Positions 1 through 8,631 of a DNA stretch of 64,000 bases are shown here, in pieces. The DNA is from Bog-473 sp963707835. GTDB taxonomy: Bacteria; Actinomycetota; Acidimicrobiia; Acidimicrobiales; RAAP-2. The DNA is taken from NCBI GenBank assembly GCA_963707835.1, contig CAVPRI010000002.1:992001-1056000 (forward strand), given 5' to 3'. Both the position numbers and the translations under genes were made by a program. Each line of letters opens with the position of its first letter. Within the stretch, counting starts at the first letter, position 1. The notes under the pieces were generated by a model. It saw nothing but the letters and a program-made list of their open reading frames with translations, made no database searches and was not told where the DNA came from.

Positions 1-581
1 ACCGCGGCGGCCCGGTCCCGCACACCGGTCTCCTCGGCCGCCATGACGCTGGCCAACGCGTTCGTGGCGCTGAGCATTGGCCGGCCGAAAGCGAAGATGG
101 CGACGAACCACCAGTACCCGGGGCTCGCGGCGGCCAGCACAGTCAAGAGCAGCCCGATCACGGTGAGAGCCAGGATCACGGGGCGGCGGCCGAAGCGGTC
201 GGCCATGCCCACCAGGGGGAGGCTGCCCAGCGAGGCCAGCCGGATCACTGCCAGTCCGACGCCCAGGCTGGTGGCCGACAAGCCCACCCGGTCGGCGATC
301 GTGCCCCCGTGGGCGACATGACCCAGTTGCCTGGACACGTCACCCAGGGCGGCCACCGCGCCGAACTGCCCGAACCCCGACGCCAGCGCCACCAGTGCGA
401 TGGCGAGGATTCCCGCGCTGCGCCACTGGAGCAGGCGCAGGGGCCGGGCCGGCAGCGCCGGACCACCGGATGTCAGCGCCGCCACCGCGCCAGCGTCCGG
501 GGGCGCACCGGGAACAGGCGGGGCCCGCCCGGTGTTGTACCAATTGGATCGAGTGAAAAGGTCCAGAAGGGGGTAGGGCAT
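1..581 (-). CDS. MFS transporter, N-terminal part (runs off window start)
   Basis: Inner-membrane carrier of the major facilitator superfamily; substrate not readable. About 193 residues are visible from an ATG at 581 (MPYPLLDLFTRSNWY), read leftwards with no stop before the window edge. Hydrophobic segments surround residues 45-65 and 80-110. The family's loop 2-3 signature is present as the run GMADRFGRRPVIL, followed by a further membrane segment and then a conserved-looking stretch FGRPMLSATNAL. The start was chosen because the reading frame closes to a sensible N-terminus there, preceded by GGAGGTCTCGG. The C-terminal half lies outside the window, so drug export versus sugar or acid uptake cannot be decided. 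Confidence 0.8.
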   Translation of the reverse strand, partial: MPYPLLDLFTRSNWYNTGRAPPVPGAPPDAGAVAALTSGGPALPARPLRLLQWRSAGILAIALVALASGFGQFGAVAALGDVSRQLGHVAHGGTIADRVGLSATSLGVGLAVIRLASLGSLPLVGMADRFGRRPVILALTVIGLLLTVLAAASPGYWWFVAIFAFGRPMLSATNALASVMAAEETGVRDRAAA

Positions 582-879
582 GGAGAAACCAAACCGAGAC
601 CTCCGATTCGGAGGATGACCGAAGAGGGCTTTCCCGGTTGTCGAGGGAAGGACTCAGGTACAGGCAAGGCAGGCGGCTCGTCGGTTTGAGAGCGCTGCAA
701 AGGCACTGGGCCCGCACGGCTCATTGAGATCCACCTCTCTGAGGGCGTCATCCGGATGTGACAATTGAAGCAAGCGCCCGCTCCCTGCGGAGGAAACGTA
801 TGGGACGGGCGCTTTTTCGCGCCCTTGGTGCGAGCCGTCGTTTCGCGCCCTGGTTCGGGCGTCAGGCGGGGCTCGGCGC
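582..879. other. Intergenic region with two hairpins, no gene seen
   Basis: This 298-base gap separates the MFS start (581, leftward) from the end of the phosphoribosyltransferase fusion (880, also leftward). It holds a perfect 6-bp hairpin at 600-614 (CCTCCG-att-CGGAGG), in the likely 5' leader of the MFS gene, and a longer hairpin at 772-817 listed separately. Short frames exist on both strands but none looks like a protein. I looked for tmRNA, SRP RNA and RNase P signatures and found none. Confidence 0.5.
772..817 (+). terminator. Terminator-like hairpin with T-run
   Basis: AAGCGCCCG-c-TCCC pairs with GGGA-CGGGCGCTT (13 base pairs with one bulge) around a 16-base loop, and TTTTT follows on the plus strand. 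Only the minus-strand gene ending at 880 lies nearby to be terminated, and in that direction the tail is weaker (TTGCTTCAATT). The strong T-run therefore faces a strand with no recognised upstream gene. Confidence 0.5.
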
Positions 880-2202
880 TCAGACGCGCGCCGCGGTGAA
901 CCTGGCCGCGAACCACTCGCCGGCCAGGCGTGCGACCTCCTCGAGCGCGCCCGACTCCTCGAAGAGATGCGTGGCCCCGGGCACGACCACGAGCCGGTTC
1001 TCGCAGCGGAGGCGTGCCTGTGCCTCCCGGTTGAGCTCCAATACGACCTCGTCGTGGCCCCCGACGATCAACAGCGTGGGCGCACGCACCGCCGGGAGGG
1101 CGTCACCGGCCAGGTCGGGACGTCCCCCACGGGACACCACCGCCACGGCGGGGCAGTCCGCCCGGGCGGCGGCGCACAGCGCCGCCGCCGCACCCGTGCT
1201 GGCGCCGAAGTAGCCCACCGGGTGCCCTGCCATCTCGGGGCGCCCGAGCAGCCACCCGGTGGCGTCGGTCAACCGGGCCGCCAGCAGTGCCACGTCGAAG
1301 ACGAAGGCACGCTCCGACTCCTCCTGCGACGTGAGGAGATCGAGGAGGAGTGTGGCCAACCCCGCTCGGTTGAGGGCCCCGGCCACGGAGCGGTTCCGCG
1401 GGCTGTGACGGCTGCTCCCGCTCCCGTGCGCGAACAGCACGGTCCCGAGCGGGTCGGGCGGGACGACCAGCGTCCCGGTGAGCGTGACGCCGGCCGCAGG
1501 GATCTCGACCTCGATGCTCCGGGTGGGAGGGTCGTCGGGCACTGGGGCGCCCTCTCGCTCGGCAGCGGCCAGCTGCAGGAGCCGGACGACCTGGTCGTCG
1601 GTCACCTGCGTGAAGTCCCGGTACCACTCGCCCACGGCGTAGAACGGCTCCGGCGCCTCGACGCAGACCACCTCGTCGCACACCTCGCGCAGGTCGAGCA
1701 GCGCGCCACGCGAGGTGACCGGCACGGCCAGGACCACACGGGCCGCGCCGTGGGCCCGCGCCACCTGGCACGCCGCACGCGCCGTCGACCCGGTCGCCAT
1801 GCCGTCGTCGACCACCACGGCGCACCGCCCGGTCAGGTCGAGCCGGGGCCGGTCGCCCCGGTACTGCCGGGCGCGCCGCTCGAGCTCGGCTCGCTCGCGT
1901 GCCTCGGCCACCTCGATCTCGGCGACCCCCAGGCCCGCGGCGCGCAGGACCTCGCCGTTCTCGACACGCACGCCGTCCTCGCCGATCGCCCCCATGGCCA
2001 GCTCGGGCTGGAACGGGACGCCGAGTTTGCGCACCACAATGACGTCGAGCGCCGCACCGAGGGCCTGCGCCACCTCGAAGGCCACGGGCACACCGCCGCG
2101 CGGCAGTCCGAGCACCACCACCGGCGACTCCTGCCCGAGCAGGGCACGAGCGACCTGGCCGGCCAGCGCGCGGCCAGCGTCCCGACGGTCACCGAACCTC
2201 AT
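880..2202 (-). CDS. Phosphoribosyltransferase-alpha/beta hydrolase fusion protein
   Basis: A 440-residue two-domain protein. Residues about 1-215 form a type I phosphoribosyltransferase-like domain with the PRPP-binding loop VVVDDGMATGST near residues 130-142. Residues about 230-440 form a dienelactone-hydrolase-like alpha/beta hydrolase with nucleophile Ser335 in GASTG, an acidic residue in GGHDE and a histidine in GATHLFEE. The fusion is known in actinobacteria and proteobacteria, but its substrate is not established. The two-part architecture suggests linked handling of a phosphoribosyl compound and an ester or thioester; that is inference. It starts at ATG 2202 and is transcribed away from the CoA-transferase gene that begins at 2287, leaving an 84-base divergent promoter gap. 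Downstream is a hairpin at 772-817. Confidence 0.85.
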   Translation of the reverse strand: MRFGDRRDAGRALAGQVARALLGQESPVVVLGLPRGGVPVAFEVAQALGAALDVIVVRKLGVPFQPELAMGAIGEDGVRVENGEVLRAAGLGVAEIEVAEARERAELERRARQYRGDRPRLDLTGRCAVVVDDGMATGSTARAACQVARAHGAARVVLAVPVTSRGALLDLREVCDEVVCVEAPEPFYAVGEWYRDFTQVTDDQVVRLLQLAAAEREGAPVPDDPPTRSIEVEIPAAGVTLTGTLVVPPDPLGTVLFAHGSGSSRHSPRNRSVAGALNRAGLATLLLDLLTSQEESERAFVFDVALLAARLTDATGWLLGRPEMAGHPVGYFGASTGAAAALCAAARADCPAVAVVSRGGRPDLAGDALPAVRAPTLLIVGGHDEVVLELNREAQARLRCENRLVVVPGATHLFEESGALEEVARLAGEWFAARFTAARV

Positions 2203-2286
2203 GGATCCGGCATGAACGTTGCGCGCTCCCGTCGATAGGGTCGAATGTCCCTTTCACCACCCCGTCACGTCTGTGACACTGGCGCC

Positions 2287-3528
2287 ATGCGCTCCCTGAC
2301 GTTCGAGCAGGCGGTGGCGCGGCTCCGTGCGCTCGGCGACGGGGAACCCCGCGTGGTCGTCTCGGGGAACGCCGCCACACCGCTGACCCTGGTGCGCGCG
2401 CTCGAAGCGGCACGCGACCGCTGCCGGGTCTTCCAGCTGAACGCGCAGCACGCCATCGGGGAATCCTCGCCGTTCATCTGCGAGACGCCCTTCGTCGGAC
2501 CGGGCATGCGCCACGCCAGGCTCCTCGACTACCTGCCCATGCGCCTCTCGCTGGTACCCCGGCTCTTCGAGACCGTGCGCCCGCCCGACGCCGTGCTCCT
2601 CCACACCTCGCTGCCGCGGGACGGAGTGGTCTCGCTCGGCATCGAGGTCAACATCCTGCCGGCGGCCATCGAGCACGTGCGGGCCCGCGGCGGCCTGGTC
2701 CTGGCTCAGGTGAACCCGCGCATGCCCTACACGTTCGGCGCCGGCGAGCTCCCGCTCGATGCCGTCGACGGGGTGGTCGAGGTGGACGAGCCCCTGGTCT
2801 GCCCGCCGACCCACGGATCGACCGAAGCCGCGGCCGCGATCGGCGAGCGGGTGGCGGCGTTCGCCACCGACGGCACCACGTTGCAGCTCGGCATCGGCCT
2901 CATCCCGACCGTGGCGGCGCGCATGATGGGCCGCTGTCGGGAGATGCGGGTGTTCTCCGAGATGATCAGCGACAGCGTGAAGGACCTGGCCGACCAGGGG
3001 TCGCTCGATCCCTCCACGCCCGTGATCTCCTCCTTCCTGGTCGGCTCCGAGGAGCTCTACGCCTGGGCCGACGGGAACGACCGGTTGCGCATGGAACGGA
3101 CCGAGACGGTCAACGACCCGGCGCGCATCGCCGCCCACCCCAAGATGCTCTCGGTGAACGCCGCCATGCAGGTCGACCTGTTCGCGCAGGCCAACGCCAG
3201 CTTCGTGGACGAGCACATCCACTCGGGACTCGGCGGCCAGCCCGACTTCGTGTCCGGAGCCCTGCACTCGCCCGGCGGGCACGCCGTGGTGGCCCTGCAC
3301 TCGTGGCACGAGAAGACCGATACGTCGACGGTGGTGCCGGTGCTGCGCAACCCGGTCACGTCCTTCCAGCACTCGGCTATCGTGAGCGAGCACGGCTGTG
3401 CTGAGCTCTTCGGGCGCTCGCAGCAGGCTCAGGCCCGGCTCATCATCGGGCAGGTGGCCGATCCACGGGCGCGCGCCGGGCTCACCGAGGCGGCCGCGGA
3501 GCTCGGCCTGCAGCGCAACTACGACTGA
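2287..3528 (+). CDS. Acetyl-CoA hydrolase / 4-hydroxybutyrate CoA-transferase family protein
   Basis: A 413-residue class I CoA-transferase-fold enzyme that would move CoA between acetyl-CoA and a short-chain acid, or hydrolyse the thioester. Features seen are the N-terminal VVVSGNAATP run, the mid-protein stretch NPRMPYTFG typical of the family, the glycine-rich LQLGIGLIPTVAA, and FSEMISD, which carries a glutamate where the catalytic one is expected. The C-terminal part has the usual VSEHGCAELFG signature. Length fits the family (about 410-440). The start at ATG 2287 matches the family N-terminus better than the upstream in-frame ATG. Its last codons overlap the end of the convergent acidic protein gene by 10 bases. 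Hydrolase versus transferase cannot be settled here. Confidence 0.85.
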   Translation: MRSLTFEQAVARLRALGDGEPRVVVSGNAATPLTLVRALEAARDRCRVFQLNAQHAIGESSPFICETPFVGPGMRHARLLDYLPMRLSLVPRLFETVRPPDAVLLHTSLPRDGVVSLGIEVNILPAAIEHVRARGGLVLAQVNPRMPYTFGAGELPLDAVDGVVEVDEPLVCPPTHGSTEAAAAIGERVAAFATDGTTLQLGIGLIPTVAARMMGRCREMRVFSEMISDSVKDLADQGSLDPSTPVISSFLVGSEELYAWADGNDRLRMERTETVNDPARIAAHPKMLSVNAAMQVDLFAQANASFVDEHIHSGLGGQPDFVSGALHSPGGHAVVALHSWHEKTDTSTVVPVLRNPVTSFQHSAIVSEHGCAELFGRSQQAQARLIIGQVADPRARAGLTEAAAELGLQRNYD

Positions 3529-3887
3529 TCCTCCTCGTCGGGCACCTCGTCGCTCTCGAGCACCTCGTCCTCCCGTACGAGCGAGGCACCGAGGTCCCAC
3601 CCGTCGTCCCCCGGCACGGCCTGCGGCGCCGCAAACCCCACGATCCCATCGGGATCGTCGATGCCTCCCTCGAGCACGGCCATCAGCTCGGGGTCGTCGA
3701 GCTGGGCACCCAGCTCCTGGAGCTCGAGCTGGTCGGCCACCAAGGTGGGATCGACCGAGGGATCGAGCTCGACCGCCTCACGAAAGGACGGGCTGAGTCG
3801 CTCGAGCTCGTCCTCGGCCGCGTCCCCCTGGCGATAGGTCTCGGTGCCGAGTGCCTCGTCAGGTGACCACTCGTCGCTCCCAGCCAT
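3519..3887 (-). CDS. Acidic hypothetical protein
   Basis: A 122-residue soluble protein, strikingly rich in Asp and Glu, with no membrane segment and no cysteine. The N-terminal half (WSPDEALGTETYRQ...) contains a regular-looking helical stretch; the last 20 residues are almost entirely acidic. I recognise no family with confidence. It converges on the CoA-transferase gene and overlaps its 3' end by 10 bases. Codon pattern and the clean ATG, preceded by AAGGAGGCACGACG, support a real gene. The role is unknown. Confidence 0.6.
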   Translation of the reverse strand: MAGSDEWSPDEALGTETYRQGDAAEDELERLSPSFREAVELDPSVDPTLVADQLELQELGAQLDDPELMAVLEGGIDDPDGIVGFAAPQAVPGDDGWDLGASLVREDEVLESDEVPDEEDQS

Positions 3888-4109
3888 CGTCGTGCCTCCT
3901 TGCTCGTTCCCACGTCACGTGTCCGTGTCCGCTCCGCCACGATGATGCAGCCGCGGCGGCCCGATACGAGTCTCCCCCCCAGGGGCACGCGCCGACAGGG
4001 CCAAAGGTCCAGCGTCGGGGCGCCCGGGACCTTCGCCTCTTTTTCAGGGCCGGGCCGGGGACCAGACTCGCCCCACCATTCCACCTGAGCCGGGAAGAGG
4101 AGCAGCGAC

Positions 4110-4397
4110 ATGGAAACCGAGGCGGCCGACCACCTGAACAGCCACCAGCGGGACACGCTGGAGCACATCTTCCGCCACCCCCTGAGCCACAACATCGAGT
4201 GGCACGCCGTGCTGACCCTGCTCAACGCCGTGGCCACGGTGCACGAGACCCACAAGGGCAAGGTGCTCGCGACCATCGGCGACGAGACCGAGACGTTCGA
4301 GACCTCGCGCCACAAGGACATCGACGCCGACCAGCTGGCCAACCTGCGACGCCTGCTGCGCAAGGCCGGCTACGGGCCCGAGAGCCCCGCGGACTGA
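4110..4397 (+). CDS. Small conserved protein, HicA-like fold possible
   Basis: A 95-residue protein with the run HPLSHNIEWHAVLTLLNAVA, then a beta-strand-like VLATIGDETETF, then HKDID and LRRLLRKAGY. The pattern of an H-P start, a short helix, two strands and a conserved HKDID/LRRLLR end recalls the double-stranded-RNA-binding-like fold of HicA/YcfA proteins. The catalytic His of HicA toxins is not clearly placed, and no HicB-like antitoxin gene is adjacent, so a toxin role is not claimed. A Shine-Dalgarno-like GGAAGAGGAG lies before the ATG. Confidence 0.65.
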   Translation: METEAADHLNSHQRDTLEHIFRHPLSHNIEWHAVLTLLNAVATVHETHKGKVLATIGDETETFETSRHKDIDADQLANLRRLLRKAGYGPESPAD

Positions 4398-4483
4398 GCT
4401 ACGGCAGCGGCCTCCGGAGGGCGCCGGCGAACACCTAGCCTGGGGTTTGCCGCGGCGCGGAGACGCCCCGCCTTCGAGAACCC

Positions 4484-5479
4484 ATGACCGACATCGACGT
4501 ACTCAGCGTGGGCGACGCGGCCACGGACGTGTTCATCCGCTTGATGGACAGCCACGTCCGCAGCGTCGAGGACGACCGAGGTCGCTGGTTGGACCTCCCC
4601 TTCGGCAGCAAGGTCCCCTTCGAGTACGCCCTGACCGTCCATGCCGGCGGGAACGCGGCCAACGCTGCGGTCAGCCTGGCCCGACTCGGGCTGGCGTCCG
4701 CCCTCGCCGCGCACGTGGGGGACGACCAGATCGGTCGCGACATGGAGGCCGCACTGCAGGCCGAGGAGGTGGAGACGCACCTGGTGCGTCGGGATGCCGG
4801 CCGGCAGAGCAACCGGAACTTCGTGCTCTGGTTCGACCAGGACCGCACCATCCTGGTCCGCCACGAGCTCTACGACTACCACTGGCCTCAGCTCGGGCCG
4901 GGCGAGGTCCCCGACTGGGTCTACCTGAGCTCGGTGGGCTCCGACGCTCCGGAGTACTACGCCGAGATCGTGGCCTGGCTCGAGGCCCATCCCTCGGTGC
5001 GGCTGGTGTTCCAACCCGGGACCTTCCAGATCGCCCAGGGCCCTGCGCTGCGCGAGATCTACGGTCGCTCCGAGCTGCTGGTGTGCAACCGCGAGGAGGC
5101 GGTCGAGATCGGTGGCAGCGACCATTCGCGGATGGACGAGATCCTCGACTCCCTTCACGCGATCGGGGCGCGGATCGCCGTGGTGACCGACGGCCCGGCC
5201 GGGGCGTACGCCTCGGACGGCTCGACCCGGTTCTGGGTTCCCGCCTACCCGGACCCGGGTGTGCCGGTGGAGCGCACCGGCGCCGGGGACGCCTTTGCCT
5301 CCGCGCTGGTGGCGGGTCTGGCCAAGGGCCTGCCCCTCGCCGAAGCGCTGGCCTGGGGCCCCGTGAACGCGATGCACGTGGTCCAAGAGGTCGGCTCCCA
5401 GTCGGGCCTCCTGCGGGAGGCCGAGCTCCGCGCCCTCCTCGAGGCCGCGCCGGACGCCTCCGCCATCACGACATGGTGA
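4484..5479 (+). CDS. PfkB-family carbohydrate kinase
   Basis: A 331-residue ribokinase/PfkB-type kinase that phosphorylates a sugar or nucleoside with ATP. The N-terminal family signature appears as HAGGNAANAAVSLARLG near residues 50-66, and the C-terminal signature, with the catalytic base, as RTGAGDAFASA near residues 263-274. VTDGPAGA precedes it as the usual ATP-site strand. It is followed after 40 bases by a ROK sugar kinase on the same strand, so the two probably form a sugar-phosphorylating operon. The substrate (ribose, fructose, adenosine or another) cannot be read from the sequence. Confidence 0.87.
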   Translation: MTDIDVLSVGDAATDVFIRLMDSHVRSVEDDRGRWLDLPFGSKVPFEYALTVHAGGNAANAAVSLARLGLASALAAHVGDDQIGRDMEAALQAEEVETHLVRRDAGRQSNRNFVLWFDQDRTILVRHELYDYHWPQLGPGEVPDWVYLSSVGSDAPEYYAEIVAWLEAHPSVRLVFQPGTFQIAQGPALREIYGRSELLVCNREEAVEIGGSDHSRMDEILDSLHAIGARIAVVTDGPAGAYASDGSTRFWVPAYPDPGVPVERTGAGDAFASALVAGLAKGLPLAEALAWGPVNAMHVVQEVGSQSGLLREAELRALLEAAPDASAITTW

Positions 5480-5519
5480 TCGGCATGGTGATCGGTCCCG
5501 GTGCCCGGCGGAGGAGACG

Positions 5520-6458
5520 GTGAGCCGCCCGGGAGCGCCCGGGCCCGTCCTGGCGGCCGACATCGGCGGCACCCAGATGCGGGTGGCGCTGGTCGGGGCC
5601 GACGGGCAGATCCTCGAGCGGCACGCCGCGTCCACGCCCCGTCACGTCGACGTGCCGGCGGCGCTGATCGACCTGCTGCGCACCGCGGCCACCGGGGCCA
5701 CCCACGACACGCCCCCCCACGCGGTCATCGGGCTCCCCGGCGTGGTGGACTACGCCACTGGTCGCCTGCTGTGGGCGCCGCACCTGCCCGAGAGCTGGCC
5801 GGAGCTGCTCTCGGCCGAGCGGCTCGGCGCCGACCTTGGGCTGCCGGTGCACGTGGCCAACGACGCCGACCTGGCGGCCGTGGGCGAGGCCCTGCTGGGA
5901 GCCGGTGCCGCCAGCACGGACGTGGCCTACCTGACCATCTCGACCGGCATCGGCGCCGGAGTCGTGCACGGCGGCCGCCTCGTGCGCGGCCGCTACTCGC
6001 TGGCCGAGGTGGGCCACACCGTCATCGACTGGCGGGCTTGGCAACGGGGCGACCCCTCGACACTCGAGGAACTGGGCTCGGGCAGCGGGTTGGCCGACCG
6101 TGCCCGCCGGGCCGGGTTGGGAGAGCTCGACGCCCGCGGCGTGGAGGCGGCGGCGGGCCGGGGCGACCCAGGGGCGAACGCCCTGTGGGAGGACGCCGTG
6201 GCGGCGTGTGCGGTTGGCGTGGCCAACCTGGTGATGTCCTTCTCCCCCACCGCGGTGGTGATCGGGGGCGGCCTGGGCCGGCACCCGGCCTTCTTCGGGC
6301 GCGTCCACGGCCTGGTCGAGGACCACGCGGCGCGCCACACCGAGCACTACCCGGCCGGTCTGGTCGTCGTGCCGTCCGCACTGGGCGACGACGCCGGGCT
6401 CGTGGGTGCGGCCCGCTGGCTCGCCGCCGCCGCTGAGCCACCTCCCGCGGACCCATGA
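5520..6458 (+). CDS. ROK-family sugar kinase lacking the zinc-cysteine motif
   Basis: A 312-residue ROK kinase starting at GTG 5520 after AGGAGACG. The ATP loop LAADIGGTQMRVAL lies at the N-terminus. The substrate-side NDADLAAVGE and the glycine-rich STGIGAGVVHGG follow, then VIGGGLG near the C-terminus. ROK sugar kinases usually carry a His plus a CXCGXXGC zinc cluster after the active site. Here the histidine is kept (EVGHTVIDW) but the following stretch, WQRGDPSTLEELGSG, has no cysteine at all. It may therefore be a metal-free subtype with altered substrate. It follows a PfkB kinase by 40 bases. A second, canonical ROK kinase lies at 44582-45610. Confidence 0.85.
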   Translation: MSRPGAPGPVLAADIGGTQMRVALVGADGQILERHAASTPRHVDVPAALIDLLRTAATGATHDTPPHAVIGLPGVVDYATGRLLWAPHLPESWPELLSAERLGADLGLPVHVANDADLAAVGEALLGAGAASTDVAYLTISTGIGAGVVHGGRLVRGRYSLAEVGHTVIDWRAWQRGDPSTLEELGSGSGLADRARRAGLGELDARGVEAAAGRGDPGANALWEDAVAACAVGVANLVMSFSPTAVVIGGGLGRHPAFFGRVHGLVEDHAARHTEHYPAGLVVVPSALGDDAGLVGAARWLAAAAEPPPADP

Positions 6459-6641
6459 CATGGACCGGTGAGACGCCGCCGGGACGTGTCCCGGAGCGTC
6501 CCGACCTGCACTTGCCCGAATTTCCGGCCGTCCCTGGGACCCCGAGATCGCGTCAACGGACGATCACGCGGCACCCAACTCCCGATCAAATAGACAACGT
6601 CGGGGCGCGGGTCGCCCTGGCCGCGGGCCGAATCAGAGGGG

Positions 6642-8451
6642 GTGAGCACAGCCACCGCCTCTTCTCCGTCCCGTCCGCGTCTCGCTCGCCTGGTCGCCCG
6701 GCTCGCCGCCTTGGCCACCCTTGCCACGGGAGTGGGCGCCGGCGTCGCCGTGGCGCCGCTCGGATCCCCTGCGCCAACCCAGGCCTCGACGCCCCACGCG
6801 ACGGGCGAGTACGGCGGCGGGCTGTACATGGCGGCGGACCCCGCCGGGGGCTACTGGACCACTAACTGGCTCGGTGGCGTCACGCCCCACGGCGGCGCCG
6901 CCGACCACGGGTCGCTCATCGGCGTGGCCCTCAACAAGCCCATCGTCGGCATGACGTCCACCCGCGACGGTGGCGGCTACTGGCTGGTGGCCTCCGACGG
7001 CGGCATCTTCTCTTTCGGTGACGCCGTGTTCTACGGCTCGACCGGGAACATCGCACTCAACAAGCCCATCGTCGGCATGGCCGTCACCGCCGACGGCGGC
7101 GGCTACTGGCTGGTGGCCTCCGACGGGGGCATCTTCACCTACGGCGACGCCGTGTTCCACGGCTCGACCGGCGCCCTGGTCCTCAACCAGCCCATCGTCG
7201 GCATGGCCGCCACCGCCGACGGCGGCGGGTACTGGCTGGTGGCCTCCGACGGGGGCATCTTCACCTTCGGCGACGCCGTGTTCTACGGCTCGACGGGCGC
7301 CATCCACCTCAACCAGCCCATCGTGGCCATGGCCCCCACTCCCGACGGTGGCGGCTACTGGCTGGTGGCCTCCGACGGCGGCTTGTTCACCTTCGGCGAC
7401 GCCCCCTTCGAGGGATCGCTGGGTGGCACTGGCTCGGCGGTGGACGGCGTCTTCGTGAGCGCGGCGTCCGAGACCTACGCACTCGTCAAGACCGACGGCA
7501 CGGACGCGCCGTTCGGGCTCGGCCAGTTCGGTGGCGGGGGGCCCATCCCCAACGGGCTGGCCGTGGGGAACCTGTCGTCGGTCCTGGGCGTGTACGGCGG
7601 CTCGGGGAACTCCTCGACGGTGTCGGACTTTGCCGCCAGCCTCGGCTCGCACCCCAAATTCGCCATGGACTTCCTCGACGGGTCGTCGTGGGCCTCCATC
7701 GACAGCCCCTCGTGGGAGGCGTCGCGCTGGGCCGGGTCGGGCTACACCATGATCTGGGGCGTGCCGATGCTCCCGGACTCGGGAGCCTCGCTGGCCACCG
7801 GCGCGACCGGCGCCTACAACCAGTACTTCTCGACGCTCGCCCAGCAGCTGGTGGCCGCCGGGCAGGGCTCCTCCATCATCCGGACCGGCTGGGAGTTCAA
7901 CGGTGGGTGGTTCCCCTGGGCGGCCAGCGGGCAGGCCGCCCAGTACGTCTCCTACTGGCGGCAGATCGTCACCGCCATGCGCGTCCGTGCCCGGAGCCAA
8001 CTTCACCTTCGAGTGGAACCCGACCCGGGGCGACCTCGGCGTGGGCGACCTGGCCTCGTTCTACCCCGGCGACGCATACGTGAACTACGTGGGTCTCGAC
8101 GTGTACGACACCGAATGGGGCAGCTACCCGGGCATGCCCTCCGAGTTCTCCGCCATGGAGACCCAGCCCTACGGGCTGAACTGGCTGGCCTCGTTCTCGG
8201 CCCAGCACGGCAAGCCGATGGTCTTCCCCGAGTGGGGTCTGGGTTGGGGCACCTGCTCGGCCTCGGGCCAGGCCGTGACCGGCAGCGGCCAGGTCTGCGG
8301 CGGGGACGACGGCGCCTTCGTCGCTCAGATGGCCGGCTGGATCGCCACACACAACGTCTTCGAGGCCACCTACTGGGACTACGGCTCCAGCTCGGTCGAC
8401 AGCGGGTCCAACCCGGTCGCGGCGGCCGCCCTCCACTCGAGCTTCGGCTGA
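6642..8451 (+). CDS. Secreted GH26-like glycoside hydrolase with 43-residue repeats (one frameshift)
   Basis: Read as one gene of about 602 residues if a single extra base near 7983 is removed. GTG 6642 follows AGAGGGGG. A signal peptide (basic N-terminus, Ala/Leu core, cut near residue 49) leads into five 43-residue repeats from about residue 67 (the first degenerate), with the core GGGYWLVASDGGIFTFGDA. From about residue 315 a GH26-like catalytic domain follows, with the likely acid/base Glu in GWEFNGGWFPW and the nucleophile Glu in FPEWGLGW; both are kept. The frame leaves the domain after IVTAMR and resumes at SVPGANFTFEWNP, where the paralogue at 8632 reads straight through. Likely role: cell-surface or extracellular beta-mannan or related glucan cleavage. 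Confidence 0.85.
6840..7484 (+). repeat. 129-bp tandem repeats coding 43-residue units
   Basis: Five head-to-tail units begin at 6840 (degenerate), 6969, 7098, 7227 and 7356, exactly 129 bases apart, all in frame. The nucleotide core coding GGYWLVASDGG is nearly identical among the last four. The final unit decays after its first half. Spacing and frame conservation show a protein-level repeat. The fold is plausibly a beta-propeller or beta-solenoid blade, which is inference. Confidence 0.9.
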
Positions 8452-8631
8452 GACAATCTAGTCATTTCATAAACATTGCGCGAAATACCCTCCCCACACG
8501 CCAAATCAGGGGCTCGAGAATCCCCGAACTCGTGAAGCGCACGTGAACTGCAGTTGAATCCTTCGGTAACCGGATGAAACCTTCGGGAACGACGGGCTCT
8601 CGATTTCAAACCGGATGCACAACCGCATACG

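Noticed and set aside
582..879. Possible tmRNA, RNase P or SRP RNA
   Set aside because: None of their conserved blocks is present; only two simple hairpins are.
758..1213. A short plus-strand frame with GGAGG before an ATG at 800
   Set aside because: It runs antisense to the phosphoribosyltransferase fusion, the start lies inside a hairpin, and the protein has no family-like feature.
4110..4397. HicA toxin of a toxin-antitoxin pair
   Set aside because: The fold is plausible, but no antitoxin partner is adjacent and the active His is not clearly placed.
6840..7484. CRISPR-like array
   Set aside because: Units are 129 bases, fully coding and in frame, with no spacers; they encode protein repeats.
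7970..8000. Programmed ribosomal frameshift in the first glycoside hydrolase
   Set aside because: No slippery heptamer is seen, the paralogue reads straight through, and similar breaks occur in five unrelated genes; an indel is simpler.
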